A stretch of 64,000 nucleotides of DNA from Caldimonas thermodepolymerans (GTDB lineage Bacteria > Pseudomonadota > Gammaproteobacteria > Burkholderiales > Burkholderiaceae_C): the NCBI RefSeq assembly GCF_015476235.1, contig NZ_CP064338.1:2170001-2234000 (forward strand), in the 5' to 3' direction. Under the pieces are notes generated by a model that saw only the letters and a list, made by a program, of their open reading frames with translations, made no database searches and had not been told where the DNA came from. Position 1 is the stretch's first letter. Each line of letters begins with the position of its first letter. Made by a program: the position numbers and the translations under genes. Below, one piece after another: positions 17,980 through 27,190 of the stretch.

Positions 17980-18057
17980 GTTCTACGTAGAACCGACAGG
18001 AGGAGTATTCCTCTGCCGGCACGCCCGCTTCGATCCCTAGAATTTTTTCGGCAGAGG
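17980..18057 (+). promoter_or_regulatory. Operator-like palindrome and inverted repeat upstream of the TRAP receptor
   Basis: A perfect 14-bp palindrome GTTCTACGTAGAAC lies at 17980-17993. Just downstream, GAGGA and TCCTC face each other at 18000-18013, and CCTCTGCCG (18010-18018) repeats inverted as CGGCAGAGG at 18049-18057. A TAGAAT -10-like box sits at 18038-18043 without a good -35. I infer activator-dependent control of the gene that starts at 18127. Confidence 0.5.
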
Positions 18058-18126
18058 TGCGGCCCTACCCGGGCTGCACCGCACCGCTTCCATCCACGTC
18101 TCACCTACACAGAGGATCAAGAACAC

Positions 18127-19209
18127 ATGGAACGCCGATCGTTCATCCGCAGTGCCGGCCTGGCCGGGGTGCTGGCCTCCGGCATCGCTCCGGCCGTGGT
18201 TCACGCCCAAACCACCCTGCGCTGGCGCCTGGCGTCCAGCTTCCCCAAGACGCTGGACACCATCTATGGAGGTGCCGAGGTTTTCGCGCAGAAGGTCAGC
18301 GAAATGACCGGAGGCAAGTTCCAGATCACGGTGCATGCCGCCGGTGAGCTGATGCCCGCCTTCGGGGTCGTCGACGGCGTGCAGAACGCCACCGTCGAGA
18401 TCGCGCACACCGCGCCGTATTACTTCTTCGGCAAGGACGACACCTTCGCCATCGGCGGCGCCATTCCCTTCGGCATGAATTCGCGCCAGATGACCGCGTG
18501 GATGCACGAAGGCAACGGCATGAAGCTGATGCGCGAGTTCTACGCGAACTACAACATCATCAACTTCTCGGGCGGCAACACCGGCGCCCAGATGGGCGGC
18601 TGGTTCCGCAAGGAGATCAAGTCGCTCGCCGACATGAAGGGCCTGAAGTTCCGCATCGGCGGCTTCGCGGGCAAGGTGATCGAACGCCTGGGCGGCGTGC
18701 CGCAGAACATCCCCGGCGGCGAGATCTACCAGGCGCTGGAGAAGGGCACGATCGACGCCGCCGAATGGATCGGCCCGTACGACGACCTGAAGCTCGGCTT
18801 CCACAAGGTGGCGCCGTACTACTACTACCCCGGCTGGTGGGAAGGCGGCCTGGAGCTGGCCTTCTACATCAACACCAAGGCCTACGAGTCGCTGAACGCC
18901 GAGTACAAGGCCATCGTCGAGGCCGCTGCGTCGCACGCCCACCTCGACATGCAGGCCAAGTACGACGGCCGCAACCCCGAGGCGCTGAAGCAGCTGGTGG
19001 CCCAGAAGGTCAAGCTGATGCCGTTCCCGAAGGACACGATGGATGCGGCCTTCAAGGAAACGATGGCGCTGTACTCCGAACTCTCGGCCAAGAACCCGGC
19101 CTGGAAGAAGATCTACAGCGACTACGCCGCCTTCCGCCGCGACCAGAACCTCTGGTTCCGCTTCACGGAAGCGCAGTTCGACCGCTACATGCAGTCGGCC
19201 CGACTGTAA
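18127..19209 (+). CDS. TRAP transporter substrate-binding protein, DctP family
   Basis: A 360-residue periplasmic receptor with a twin-arginine signal (ERRSFIRSAG, cleavage near VHA/QTT). The body matches the DctP branch that includes the mannitol/chloroaromatic and 2-oxoacid binders: TLRWRLASSFPKTLDTIYGGAE, then PYDDLKLGFHKVAPYYYYPGWW. The ligand is probably an organic acid. DctQ and DctM membrane subunits are not adjacent on either side, so it is an orphan receptor. It is preceded by operator-like repeats and followed by a strong terminator. Confidence 0.88.
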   Translation: MERRSFIRSAGLAGVLASGIAPAVVHAQTTLRWRLASSFPKTLDTIYGGAEVFAQKVSEMTGGKFQITVHAAGELMPAFGVVDGVQNATVEIAHTAPYYFFGKDDTFAIGGAIPFGMNSRQMTAWMHEGNGMKLMREFYANYNIINFSGGNTGAQMGGWFRKEIKSLADMKGLKFRIGGFAGKVIERLGGVPQNIPGGEIYQALEKGTIDAAEWIGPYDDLKLGFHKVAPYYYYPGWWEGGLELAFYINTKAYESLNAEYKAIVEAAASHAHLDMQAKYDGRNPEALKQLVAQKVKLMPFPKDTMDAAFKETMALYSELSAKNPAWKKIYSDYAAFRRDQNLWFRFTEAQFDRYMQSARL

Positions 19210-19278
19210 GCGGTCCTGCCCGACCCGCGAGGCCGTGCGGGACCTCGGCCTCGCGTCCAAGCTGTTCTCCTCTTGTTC

Positions 19279-19307
19279 GCCCATCGCCTCCCGCGATGGG
19301 CTTTTTT
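19279..19307 (+). terminator. Rho-independent terminator after the TRAP receptor
   Basis: GCCCATCGC (19279-19287) pairs with GCGATGGGC (19293-19301), followed by six T. It sits exactly at the convergent junction with ccmI; only the plus strand has a U tail. Confidence 0.9.
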
Positions 19308-19990
19308 CATGGTCGCGACGCAGGGGACGGCCCGTCGCCGCGCGCGGCTGCCAGCTGCCGCGCCTGCGCGGCGCGCTCACGCAACGGCTGCGCCAGGGCG
19401 GCATCGTCTGCGCGCAACGCGGCCAGCCGTTCCCAGTGGCGCGCGGCCTGCACGAAGTCGCGCCGCGCGTAGGCCGCAGCCCCGGCCAGCGCCAGCGCCT
19501 GGGGCTGGTCAGGGTCCAGCGCCAGGGCCTGCTGCACCAGCCGCATCGGCTCGCCGTCCAGGCGCGAGCCCTGCAGCCGGGCGAGAAAGTCCGCATGGTC
19601 GGCCAGCAAGCCGGCGTCGCGCGGCCGCAAGGCGCGTGCCCGCTGCAACGCCTGCGCGGCCGGCACCGGTTCGCCCGCGGCCGCGTACGCGCGCGCCAGC
19701 AGCACCCACAGGCGCACCTCGTCCGGGTGCGCGGCGAGCTCGTGCTGCAGTTGCCGGATCGCCTCCCCCCACGGCCCGGCCCCCGGCACGGCGGCCGGGT
19801 CGTCCGCAAGCCGCTGCGGCGACCCGACTGCCAGGTAGCCCCCGGCGCCGACCGCCGCCAGGAGGCACGCCACCCCCGCCATCAGCGGCCACGACGGACG
19901 TGGCACCGCAGGCCCCGCCCAGCGTGCGCGGACCAGGCCCAGCCAGGCGAGCAGCCCCAACGTGCCGGCGGCGACGAGGAACGCGCTCAT
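19307..19990 (-). CDS. ccmI: Cytochrome c biogenesis TPR protein CcmI, short form
   Basis: A 227-residue protein with two N-terminal membrane helices (residues about 3-20 and 33-52) and then TPR-like repeats (EVRLWVLLARAYAAAGEPVPAAQAL; GAAAYARRDFVQAARHWERL). In System I this protein holds apocytochrome c for haem attachment by CcmF/CcmH. It is shorter than usual CcmI. It overlaps ccmH by an ATGA junction and is the last gene of the ccm run. Confidence 0.82.
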   Translation of the reverse strand: MSAFLVAAGTLGLLAWLGLVRARWAGPAVPRPSWPLMAGVACLLAAVGAGGYLAVGSPQRLADDPAAVPGAGPWGEAIRQLQHELAAHPDEVRLWVLLARAYAAAGEPVPAAQALQRARALRPRDAGLLADHADFLARLQGSRLDGEPMRLVQQALALDPDQPQALALAGAAAYARRDFVQAARHWERLAALRADDAALAQPLRERAAQARQLAAARGDGPSPASRP

Positions 19991-20418
19991 CGCGGCGCCC
20001 CCTCCCCGGGATCGGGCTCGAACCGGGCGGCATCCAGCCGTTGCCGGCGCCGCAGCGCGACGCACAGGCAGGCCATGCCGCCGGCCAGCAGCACGGACGG
20101 GGCAGCCCACAATGCCCAGGTGCTCGCGCTCCATGGCGGACGGTAACGCACCGCGTCGCCATGGCGTGCGCTCATGTACGCCAGCACTTCCTGCTCGCTG
20201 CGTCCTTCGGCGAGCAGGCGCCGCACCTGTTCGCGCAGGTCGCGCGCCAGGCCCGCCTGCGATTCCGCGACGGACTCGTTGGGGCAGACCGGGCAACGCA
20301 GCTCGGCGGCGATGCGCATCACCCGGGCCTCCAGCTCGACGCCGGTCTCCGCGGCCCGCACCCCCGCGGCGCAGCCGGCCAGCAACACGATGCAAGGCAG
20401 GACGCGCCACTCATTCAT
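19987..20418 (-). CDS. ccmH: Cytochrome c maturation protein CcmH
   Basis: A 143-residue periplasmic thiol protein with a signal peptide and the family motif LRCPVCPNESVAES (Cys 42 and Cys 45), which reduces or holds the apocytochrome CXXCH thiols. A C-terminal membrane helix follows (WALWAAPSVLLAGGMACLCVAL). Its stop overlaps the start of ccmI and its start overlaps the end of the dsbE-like gene. Confidence 0.9.
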   Translation of the reverse strand: MNEWRVLPCIVLLAGCAAGVRAAETGVELEARVMRIAAELRCPVCPNESVAESQAGLARDLREQVRRLLAEGRSEQEVLAYMSARHGDAVRYRPPWSASTWALWAAPSVLLAGGMACLCVALRRRQRLDAARFEPDPGEGAPR

Positions 20419-20941
20419 GCAGCGACTCCAGCAGGGGCAACAGGCGCGTGCGCAGCACTTCGTCGGTCACCGCGCCCACGTGGCGGAAGCGCACCACGCC
20501 GTCGCGATCGATGACGAAGGTTTCCGGCACGCCGTAGACGCCGAGGTCGAGGCCCACGCGCCCCTGCGCATCGATCACCGAGGCCCGGTACGGGTCGCCG
20601 TGGCGCTGCAGCCAGTCCAGCGCATCCTCGCGCCGGTCCTTGTAGTTGAGCCCGATCAGCGGAACCGCGTGGGTGCGCGACACCTCGACCCACAGCGCGT
20701 GTTCTTCCAGGCAGGTGGCACACCACGAGGCCCAGACGTTGAGCACCCAGGCACGCCCGCGCAGGTCCTCGCGCGTCAGCAGCATCGACGGTGCATGCAG
20801 CCGCGGCAGCGCGAACGCCGGCAGGGGCTGGTTGAGCTGCGGCGCCGGACCGGCCCGTGACTCCAGGGCCAGCCCGCGCCACAGCAGCGCGGCCACGACG
20901 AGGAAGATCGCCAGCGGCACGGCGTGACGCGGGGCCCTCAT
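20411..20941 (-). CDS. dsbE: Thiol:disulfide interchange protein CcmG/DsbE
   Basis: A 176-residue membrane-anchored thioredoxin (anchor at residues 8-22) with active site WASWCATCLEEH (Cys 74 and Cys 77) and the cis-Pro loop GVYGVPETFVIDRDG. It keeps apocytochrome c cysteines reduced before haem attachment. The start at 20941 gives an ATGA overlap with ccmF. Confidence 0.9.
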   Translation of the reverse strand: MRAPRHAVPLAIFLVVAALLWRGLALESRAGPAPQLNQPLPAFALPRLHAPSMLLTREDLRGRAWVLNVWASWCATCLEEHALWVEVSRTHAVPLIGLNYKDRREDALDWLQRHGDPYRASVIDAQGRVGLDLGVYGVPETFVIDRDGVVRFRHVGAVTDEVLRTRLLPLLESLHE

Positions 20942-22896
20942 GCGCGCGCCTCCTGCCACGCTGGCGCCGGCACGTCGTGCCGATGCTCCCGGCCGCGGTA
21001 GCGCCGGTCGCTCGCCGCCAATGCCCCGCCCAGCGCCATCAGCAGCGCCCCGGCCCAGATCCAGTTGACGAAGGGCTGCAGGCGCAGCCGCACGATCCAT
21101 GCCGCACCGCCGTCGACCGGCTCGGCCAGCGCGACGTACAGGTCGCGCACCACGCCGCGTGCGATGGCCACCTCGGTGACCGGGCTGCGTTGATGGTGGT
21201 ACAGGCGTTTCTCCGGCGTCAGCTGCGCGACCAGCTGGCCGTCGCGGTGCACGTCGATGAGCGCCTGCTGCGCCAGGTAGTTGGGACCGTGCACGTCACG
21301 CACCCCGCGGAAGGTGAAGACGTGGCCGCCCAGCCCGGCGCTGTCGCCCATGCCCAGTTTCGCGTCGCGCTGCAGCACGTCGCCGCTCATGCAGACGCCG
21401 AACGCGAACACTGCCACGCCCAGGTGCGCCAGGTGCATGCCAGCTGCCGCGCGCGGCAGGCGCAGCATGCGCCCCTTGGCCCCGCGCTCGCGCAGGTCCG
21501 CCACGAGGGTGGCGAGGATCCAGCAGCCCAGCGCCCAGCCGAGCACGATGCCAGGGGCGCTGCGGCCCGTCACCCAGGCCGCGCCGGCGGCCGCACCCAG
21601 CGCCAAGGCGCCGGGCCGGCGCATGCGCCCCCACGCGTCGCGCCACGTCGCCTGCTTCCAGGGCAGCCGCACGCCCAGCCCGAGCAGCCACAGCATCGCC
21701 AGCAGCGGCGGCGCGAGCACGGTCTCGAAGTACGGTGCGCCGACCGAGATCGGTGCGGCACCCAGCGCCTCGATCACCAGCGGATACAGCGTGCCGAGCA
21801 GCACGGTCAGCATCGCCACCACCAGCAGCACGGTCTGGGCCAGCAGCAGGCTCTCGCGCGAGACCGGGCCGAAGCGCGCGCCCAGGCCCAGGCGTGGCGC
21901 GCGGGCGGCATACAGCGCCAGCGCGCCGCCCACCACCAGCAGCACGAAGACCAGGAGGGACAGCCCGCGTCGCGGGTCGGTGGCGAACGCGTGCACAGAA
22001 CTCAGCACGCCCGAGCGGACCAGGAAGGTCCCGAGCAGCGACAGCGAGAACGCGAGCAGGGCCAGCAGCAACGTCCAGCCCTTGAAGGCGCCGCGCTTCT
22101 CGGTGACCGCCAGGGCGTGGATGAGGGCGGTCGCGGCCAGCCACGGCATGAACGACGCGTTCTCGACCGGGTCCCAGAACCACCAGCCGCCCCAGCCCAG
22201 CACGTCGTAGGCCCACAGGCTGCCGGCCAGGATGCCGAGCGTCAGGCCGCCCCAGGCCGCGGTGGTCCAGGGCCGCACCCAGCGCGCCCAGGTGGCATCC
22301 AGGCGCCCTTCGAGCAGGGCTGCCACCGCAAAGGCGAAGGTCACCGCCAGGCCCACGTAGCCGGTGTGGAGCAGCAGCGGGTGCAACGCCATGCCGGGGT
22401 GCTGCAGCAGTGGGTTGAGCCCCTGCCCGTCCAGCGGCGCCGGCCACAGGCGCCCGAACGGGTTGGACACGCCCAGGATGAGCAGCGCCAGCCCTGCCGC
22501 CATGCCACCCAGCACGGCCAGCACGCGTGCGACGAACGGCGGCGGCAGCCCGGCGCTGCCGCGTGCCACCGCCCAGGCCCAGGCATTGAGCATCAGCAGC
22601 CACAGCAGCATCGAGCCCTCGTGGCCGGCCCAGGCAGCCGCGATCCGGTAGCCGGTCGGCAGCATCGCATCGGCATGGCGTGCCACGTAGGCCACCGAAG
22701 GATCGAGCCGCACGAAGGACGCGACCAGGCAGGCCATGGCGGTGGCCGCCAGCAGGCAGCCGACGCCCGCGGCCGGACGCGCCAGCGCCATCCAGTCGGC
22801 GCGGCCGCGCACCGCCCCGGCCAGCGGCACGCTCGCCTGCACCAGCGCGACGGCCAGTGCGAGCAGCAGGGCCACCTGGCCCAGCTCGGGGATCAT
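20938..22896 (-). CDS. ccmF: Cytochrome c haem lyase subunit CcmF
   Basis: A 652-residue polytopic inner-membrane protein that attaches haem from holo-CcmE to apocytochrome c. The tryptophan-rich WWD signature reads [19 protein letters not shown] and is flanked by the family's conserved histidines ([21 protein letters not shown]). The length fits E. coli CcmF (647). It overlaps ccmE and dsbE by ATGA junctions. Confidence 0.95.
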   Translation of the reverse strand: MIPELGQVALLLALAVALVQASVPLAGAVRGRADWMALARPAAGVGCLLAATAMACLVASFVRLDPSVAYVARHADAMLPTGYRIAAAWAGHEGSMLLWLLMLNAWAWAVARGSAGLPPPFVARVLAVLGGMAAGLALLILGVSNPFGRLWPAPLDGQGLNPLLQHPGMALHPLLLHTGYVGLAVTFAFAVAALLEGRLDATWARWVRPWTTAAWGGLTLGILAGSLWAYDVLGWGGWWFWDPVENASFMPWLAATALIHALAVTEKRGAFKGWTLLLALLAFSLSLLGTFLVRSGVLSSVHAFATDPRRGLSLLVFVLLVVGGALALYAARAPRLGLGARFGPVSRESLLLAQTVLLVVAMLTVLLGTLYPLVIEALGAAPISVGAPYFETVLAPPLLAMLWLLGLGVRLPWKQATWRDAWGRMRRPGALALGAAAGAAWVTGRSAPGIVLGWALGCWILATLVADLRERGAKGRMLRLPRAAAGMHLAHLGVAVFAFGVCMSGDVLQRDAKLGMGDSAGLGGHVFTFRGVRDVHGPNYLAQQALIDVHRDGQLVAQLTPEKRLYHHQRSPVTEVAIARGVVRDLYVALAEPVDGGAAWIVRLRLQPFVNWIWAGALLMALGGALAASDRRYRGREHRHDVPAPAWQEARA

Positions 22897-23324
22897 GGCC
22901 GTCCTCCGTGCGCGGCCTGCCGCACCGCCTGGGCGGCGGGCGGCGGCACGTAGTCCTCGTCGTGCTTGGCCAGCACCTGCCGGGCCAGGAACACCCCGTC
23001 CTCGCCGAGCCGCCCCTGGGCCACCACGCCCTGCCCCTCGGCGAACAGGTCCGGCAGCGGCCCCTCGTAGCGCACCGGCAGCGACTGCGCGGTGTCGGTG
23101 ACGACGAACTGCACCTTGAGCCCGTCGCGCCGCACGCTGCCGGGCTCGACCAGGCCGCCGATGCGGAATGCCCGGCCGGCCGGTGCCTCGCGCGCGGCCA
23201 CCTGGCTGGGCGAGTAGTAGAAGACCAGGTGGCTGCGCAGGGCCTGCACCACCAGCGTCGCGGCCAGCGCCACCGTGGCCAGCAGGCCGAGCACGGTCGC
23301 GAGGCGGCGCCGGCGCGGGGTCAT
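22893..23324 (-). CDS. ccmE: Haem chaperone CcmE
   Basis: A 143-residue periplasmic haem chaperone with one N-terminal anchor ([19 protein letters not shown]) and an OB-fold. The covalent haem-binding His 121 and Tyr 125 stand in [11 protein letters not shown], as in E. coli CcmE. The start at 23324 is the one that gives the short cytoplasmic RRRR leader before the helix. Confidence 0.93.
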   Translation of the reverse strand: MTPRRRRLATVLGLLATVALAATLVVQALRSHLVFYYSPSQVAAREAPAGRAFRIGGLVEPGSVRRDGLKVQFVVTDTAQSLPVRYEGPLPDLFAEGQGVVAQGRLGEDGVFLARQVLAKHDEDYVPPPAAQAVRQAAHGGRP

Positions 23325-23497
23325 CGTGCGCCCTCCCCGTCCATCAGCTGCGCCACCAGGCCGACCGCGCGCCGGCGCCGGCGCGCGACCAGCCAGCCCT
23401 CCAGCAGCACGGCCAGCAGCGCGAGGCCGTAGGCGCCCCAGACGTAGCCCCCGTGACCGTCCAGGGCTAGAAGCGCCGTGACGTGTTCCCAGCTCAT
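23321..23497 (-). CDS. ccmD: Haem exporter protein CcmD
   Basis: A 58-residue single-helix protein: [22 protein letters not shown] followed by RRRRR-type positive residues, the usual CcmD pattern. It helps release holo-CcmE from CcmABC. It overlaps ccmC upstream and ccmE downstream by ATGA, which supports the call despite its size. Confidence 0.88.
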   Translation of the reverse strand: MSWEHVTALLALDGHGGYVWGAYGLALLAVLLEGWLVARRRRRAVGLVAQLMDGEGAR

Positions 23498-24234
23498 GCC
23501 ACGCCCCTCGCGCCGGACAGCGCCTGCGCCCAGGCGGCATGCGCCTCGCGCTCGAGCACGATGGCGCGGGCACGCGTCAGGCTCACGGCCGCCGCATAGG
23601 CCCAGCAGGCCAGCGTCATCAGCAGCATCGCGACGAACATGACGGTGGCCATGCGCGGCGCCGCGTCGAAGCGCACCGTGGCGCCCTGGTGCAGGGTGTT
23701 CCACCACTGCACCGAGAAGTAGATCACCGGCACGTTGACCACCCCGACGATGGCCAGCAGCCCGGCCGCGCGGTCGCCGCGGCGCGGGTCCTCGTGGGCC
23801 TCGGCCAGCGCGATGTAGCCCAGGTAGAGGAACAGCAGGATCAGCTCGGAGGTCAGCCGCGCGTCCCACACCCACCAGGTGCCCCAGGTCGGCTGGCCCC
23901 ACAGCGCGCCGGTGGCCAGCGCCAGCGCGGTGAACATCGCGCCGGTGGGCGCGAGCGAGCGCGCCAGGATGTCGGCGGTGCGCACGTTGAGCGTCCAGCC
24001 CAGCACCGCCCAGCCCGCCATCACCACGTAGAGGAACATCGACATCCAGGCCGCCGGCACGTGGATGTAGACGATGCGGTACACCTCGCCCTGGCGCGCT
24101 TCCGGCGGCGCGACGCACAGGCCGATGTACAGGCCCGCGGCCGCACACAGCGCGGCGACGGTCCACAGCCAGGGCACCAGGGCGCCGGCCAGCGCGTAGA
24201 AGCGCGGCGGGGCGGCACAGGCAGTCCAGCGCAT
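23494..24234 (-). CDS. ccmC: Haem exporter protein CcmC
   Basis: A 246-residue six-helix membrane protein carrying the WWD domain [17 protein letters not shown] and two conserved histidines ([12 protein letters not shown] and [11 protein letters not shown]). It loads haem on CcmE. The start at 24234 lies 8 bp after the ccmB stop. Confidence 0.94.
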   Translation of the reverse strand: MRWTACAAPPRFYALAGALVPWLWTVAALCAAAGLYIGLCVAPPEARQGEVYRIVYIHVPAAWMSMFLYVVMAGWAVLGWTLNVRTADILARSLAPTGAMFTALALATGALWGQPTWGTWWVWDARLTSELILLFLYLGYIALAEAHEDPRRGDRAAGLLAIVGVVNVPVIYFSVQWWNTLHQGATVRFDAAPRMATVMFVAMLLMTLACWAYAAAVSLTRARAIVLEREAHAAWAQALSGARGVA

Positions 24235-24242
24235 GACGATCC

Positions 24243-24914
24243 TCACTCCATCGACAGACGCAGCGCCGCCGCGCCGGCCGGCACGGCGACCAGCGCGGTC
24301 AGCATCAGCACGGCGGCCAGCAAGGCACAGTACGGCGCGGGCGACTGCCCGCCCTCGACGGCCGCGACCGCGCCGGTGCCGAACACCAGCACCGGCACCG
24401 CCAGCGGCAGCACCAGCAGCACGACCAGCAGGGAACCGCGCAGCCCCAGCGTCAGCGCGGCCGCCAGCGCCCCCAGCAGGCTCAGCACCGGCGTGCCGAG
24501 CAGCAGCGAGGCACCGAGCGCCGGCCAGGCCGACGCGGGCAGGCCCAGCGCCGCGCCAACCGCGGGCGCCAGCAGCGCGAGCGGCACGCCGGTCAGGCTC
24601 CAGTGCGCCAGCACCTTGGCGACGACCACGACCCCGGCGCCCCGGCCGCTGCACAGCATCTGCTCCAGCGACCCGTCGGCATGGTCGCCGGCGTATAGCG
24701 AGCCGACCGACAGCAGCGCCGCCAGCAGCGAGCAGGCCCACACCACGCCCGGCGCGATGCGGCGCAGCAGCTCGGGCTCCGGCCCGACGGCCAGCGGGAA
24801 CACCACCGCCGCGGCGACCAGGAAGGCCCAGGGCAGCACCAGGTCGAGCCGCCGCCGCGAGGCCAGCCGCAGCTCGCGCAGGTACAGGGTCCAGCACAGC
24901 GCACCCGGGTTCAC
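24243..24914 (-). CDS. ccmB: Haem exporter protein CcmB
   Basis: A 223-residue ABC transporter permease with six predicted helices; the N-terminal LYLRELRLASRRRLDLVLPW is a typical CcmB start and SLEQMLCSGRG is the loop seen in the family. With CcmA and CcmC it releases holo-CcmE. It lies 15 bp from ccmA. Confidence 0.92.
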   Translation of the reverse strand: MNPGALCWTLYLRELRLASRRRLDLVLPWAFLVAAAVVFPLAVGPEPELLRRIAPGVVWACSLLAALLSVGSLYAGDHADGSLEQMLCSGRGAGVVVVAKVLAHWSLTGVPLALLAPAVGAALGLPASAWPALGASLLLGTPVLSLLGALAAALTLGLRGSLLVVLLVLPLAVPVLVFGTGAVAAVEGGQSPAPYCALLAAVLMLTALVAVPAGAAALRLSME

Positions 24915-24929
24915 GGCCCCTGCTCCTCC

Positions 24930-25565
24930 TCAGTGCGGCAGCCCGTCCAGGTCGAGCTCACGCGGCGCGAGCCCCGGCCACTGGACGAACTGGTGGCTGG
25001 TCAGCAGCACGCTGCCGCCGCGCCGGCGGTGCGCGACGATCAGCTCGTGCAGGCGCGCGCAGCCTTCCAGGTCGAGCGCGTCGAACGGTTCGTCGAGCAG
25101 CCACGTGGCGACCGCGCTCGCGGCAACCAGCCGCGCCAGCGCGACGCGGCGGCGCTGCCCCTGCGACAGCAGCCGCACCGGCGCCGGCGCGAGCGGCTTC
25201 AGGCCCATGCGGTCCAGCGCCCAGGCGACGCTCGCCGGGTCCGCCGCGCTGCCCTGCAGGCGCAGCAGGAAGGCCAGCGACTCGGCCACGCTCAGCTCGT
25301 CCTTCAGCGCGTTGTGGTGCCCCAGGTAGAGCGGCTGCCCGGCCAGGCACTCGACGCTGCCCTCCGCGGGCGGCGCCAGCCCCGCGAGCAGGCGCAGCAG
25401 GCTGGTCTTGCCGCTGCCGTTGTGCCCGCGCACCCACAGCAGCTCGCCGCCGTGCAGCTCGACGTGCAGGTCCCGGAACAGCAGCCGCGCGCCGCGCCGG
25501 CAGGCCAGCGCCCGTGCGCGCAGGTGCAGCGCGGCCGCATCGGTGAAGGCGGCGCGCACGATCAT
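24930..25565 (-). CDS. ccmA: Cytochrome c biogenesis ATP-binding export protein CcmA
   Basis: A 211-residue ABC ATPase with Walker A GHNGSGKTS (Lys 53), signature LSQGQRRRVALARL and Walker B WLLDEPFDALD. It powers the CcmABCD complex. Its ATG overlaps the stop of the AgmX-like transducer gene by ATGA (25562-25565), which couples the ccm genes translationally to the upstream envelope cluster. Confidence 0.94.
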   Translation of the reverse strand: MIVRAAFTDAAALHLRARALACRRGARLLFRDLHVELHGGELLWVRGHNGSGKTSLLRLLAGLAPPAEGSVECLAGQPLYLGHHNALKDELSVAESLAFLLRLQGSAADPASVAWALDRMGLKPLAPAPVRLLSQGQRRRVALARLVAASAVATWLLDEPFDALDLEGCARLHELIVAHRRRGGSVLLTSHQFVQWPGLAPRELDLDGLPH

Positions 25566-26689
25566 GACGGCAGGAAGTCCACGGGCCAGGTCACGACCAT
25601 CTGCTCGACGTCCTTGGCCCCGAAGTCGAACTGGCGCACGCGCGCGAGCAGCTTGCTCTCCAGGTCGGGCGCGTTGAGCTCGCTGGAGACGATGCGGCAG
25701 TTCACCACCGCCCCCGAAGGCGCGATGGTCAGCTGCATCACCACCTTGCCCTGCAGCGTCGGGTCCTCGCGCAGCGCGCGGTTGTAGATCGCGTAGATCG
25801 CGCCCTTGTGGCGCTCGAACACCAGCTTGATCTCCTCGATCGAGCGCGAGGCCTTGCCGCTGCCACTGCGCTGCACCGTGCCGCCGGCGCTCCCCTTGCC
25901 GCTGCCGGTCCCGGTGCCCATGCCGTCGCCGCGGATGCCGCCCGTGCCCGGGCCGCCCCCGCCCCCGCCGCCGGCCACGCCTTCGACCAGCGTGGTCGCG
26001 CGGCCGGCCAGGCCCCCGCCGCCGGTGTGGCGGCTGTAGGCGGCGGTGTTGATGCCGCCGCTGCCGCCGGTGGCGTTGGAGGTGATCAGCGAGCGCGTCG
26101 GGATGCCCGGCTCGGAGCCGGCGCCCACGCCCACGCCTTCGCCGCTCCCGACGCCCTTGCCGGGCTTGACGTCCTGCGGGATCTGCACCGCCAGCGGCGC
26201 GCCGCGCAGCTCGGCCAGTTCGTCCTTCATCGCCAGCAGCCCCACCCCGGCGGCGCGCCGGCGCGCCTCGCCCACCTCGCCGGGAGCCTTGCCGGGCTGC
26301 GGGTTGCGCGCCTCGACCACCGGATTGCGCACGGTGGCCGGCTTGTCCGGCTCGGGCTTGCGGTCACGCGGCGAGGTGGTCGGCGCGGCGCGCTCGGGGG
26401 TCGCGGCCTCGCGCGGCGGCGCCGGCGTGCGTGCCGCCTGCGGTGCGGGCGGTGGCGGCGGCACGGGCCGCGCCAGCTCTCGTTCGAGCATCATCTTCGC
26501 GACGCGCGGCGGCAGCGCCTGCACCGGGCCGCGTTCTTGCACCGGCCGCGGCCACAGCATGAACAGCAGGCACAGCATCACGCTGATGCCCAGCACGTTG
26601 CGCAGGATGCGCCGGAAGCGCGCCTCGTCCTCGGGCGAGACGGCCCAGGGCAGCACCGGGGCGCGGAAGGAGACGGTGGCGGCGCTCAT
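25562..26689 (-). CDS. AgmX/PglI C-terminal-domain energy transducer (TonB-like)
   Basis: A 375-residue inner-membrane protein. The cytoplasmic N-terminus is followed by one helix (LGISVMLCLLFMLW, about 32-46), a Pro-rich stretch (VPPPPPAPQAARTPAPP), a long Gly-rich linker (about 210-280), and a C-terminal AgmX/PglI domain. That domain contains SIEEIKLVFERHKGAIYAIYNRAL and LQGKVVMQLTIAPSGAVVNC. This layout is that of TonB-like force transducers and of AgmX/GltJ in myxobacteria. The two ExbD-like genes and ExbB lie directly upstream, so it very likely receives force from that stator and spans the periplasm. Confidence 0.85.
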   Translation of the reverse strand: MSAATVSFRAPVLPWAVSPEDEARFRRILRNVLGISVMLCLLFMLWPRPVQERGPVQALPPRVAKMMLERELARPVPPPPPAPQAARTPAPPREAATPERAAPTTSPRDRKPEPDKPATVRNPVVEARNPQPGKAPGEVGEARRRAAGVGLLAMKDELAELRGAPLAVQIPQDVKPGKGVGSGEGVGVGAGSEPGIPTRSLITSNATGGSGGINTAAYSRHTGGGGLAGRATTLVEGVAGGGGGGGPGTGGIRGDGMGTGTGSGKGSAGGTVQRSGSGKASRSIEEIKLVFERHKGAIYAIYNRALREDPTLQGKVVMQLTIAPSGAVVNCRIVSSELNAPDLESKLLARVRQFDFGAKDVEQMVVTWPVDFLPS

Positions 26690-27186
26690 GAGGCCTCGTA
26701 CTTTCTGATCACGGCGAACGACACGTCGGTGAAGTCGGCGCGCGCCGCCGTGTACATCACCTTGCGCAGCAGGCGGTACGGGATCTGCCGGTCGCCCATG
26801 ACCGTGACGGCGCGGCTGGCCGCCTCGTTCTCCTCGCGGATCACCTTGCGCTGCGTGCGCAGCCGCTCCAGCTCCGCCTGCAGCGGCGCGATCAGGTCGC
26901 CCTCGGCGGCCATCACCTCGTCCACGGTGGCGACCACCCGCCCGTCGACCAGGATGTCCTCGGCGCTGACGGTCACCACCACGGTCTCGTGCGGTGCGGC
27001 CTCGGCCGTGGAGTACGGCAGCTTCACCGCCTTGTGGCTGGGCAGGATCTCGACCCCGGTCGCGCTGGACAGCAGGAAGAAGATCAGGATCGTGAAGATG
27101 TCGATCAGGGCCACCAGGTTCATGTCGACGTGCGACTGGTTGCGCGCACGCCGTTCGGCCCGTTTCTGCAGCGGCGTCAGCTTCAT
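26686..27186 (-). CDS. ExbD/TolR-type stator protein (Asp present)
   Basis: A 166-residue single-helix protein. NLVALIDIFTILIFFLLSSA (about 23-42) is the ExbD helix with the proton-carrying Asp at residue 29. A long periplasmic domain with a possible coiled coil (LQAELERLRTQRKVIREEN) follows. It is the second of two exbD-like genes here. Its stop overlaps the start of the AgmX-like gene, and it starts 4 bp after the first exbD. Confidence 0.88.
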   Translation of the reverse strand: MKLTPLQKRAERRARNQSHVDMNLVALIDIFTILIFFLLSSATGVEILPSHKAVKLPYSTAEAAPHETVVVTVSAEDILVDGRVVATVDEVMAAEGDLIAPLQAELERLRTQRKVIREENEAASRAVTVMGDRQIPYRLLRKVMYTAARADFTDVSFAVIRKYEAS

Positions 27187-27190
27187 CGCC

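Noticed and set aside
18018-18034. Sigma-54 promoter (GGCACG) before the TRAP receptor
   Set aside because: The GC of the -12 element is not at the required distance.
25850-26100. Gly-rich low-complexity DNA that might be a tandem repeat
   Set aside because: It encodes the irregular Gly linker of the AgmX-like protein; no regular repeat unit is seen.
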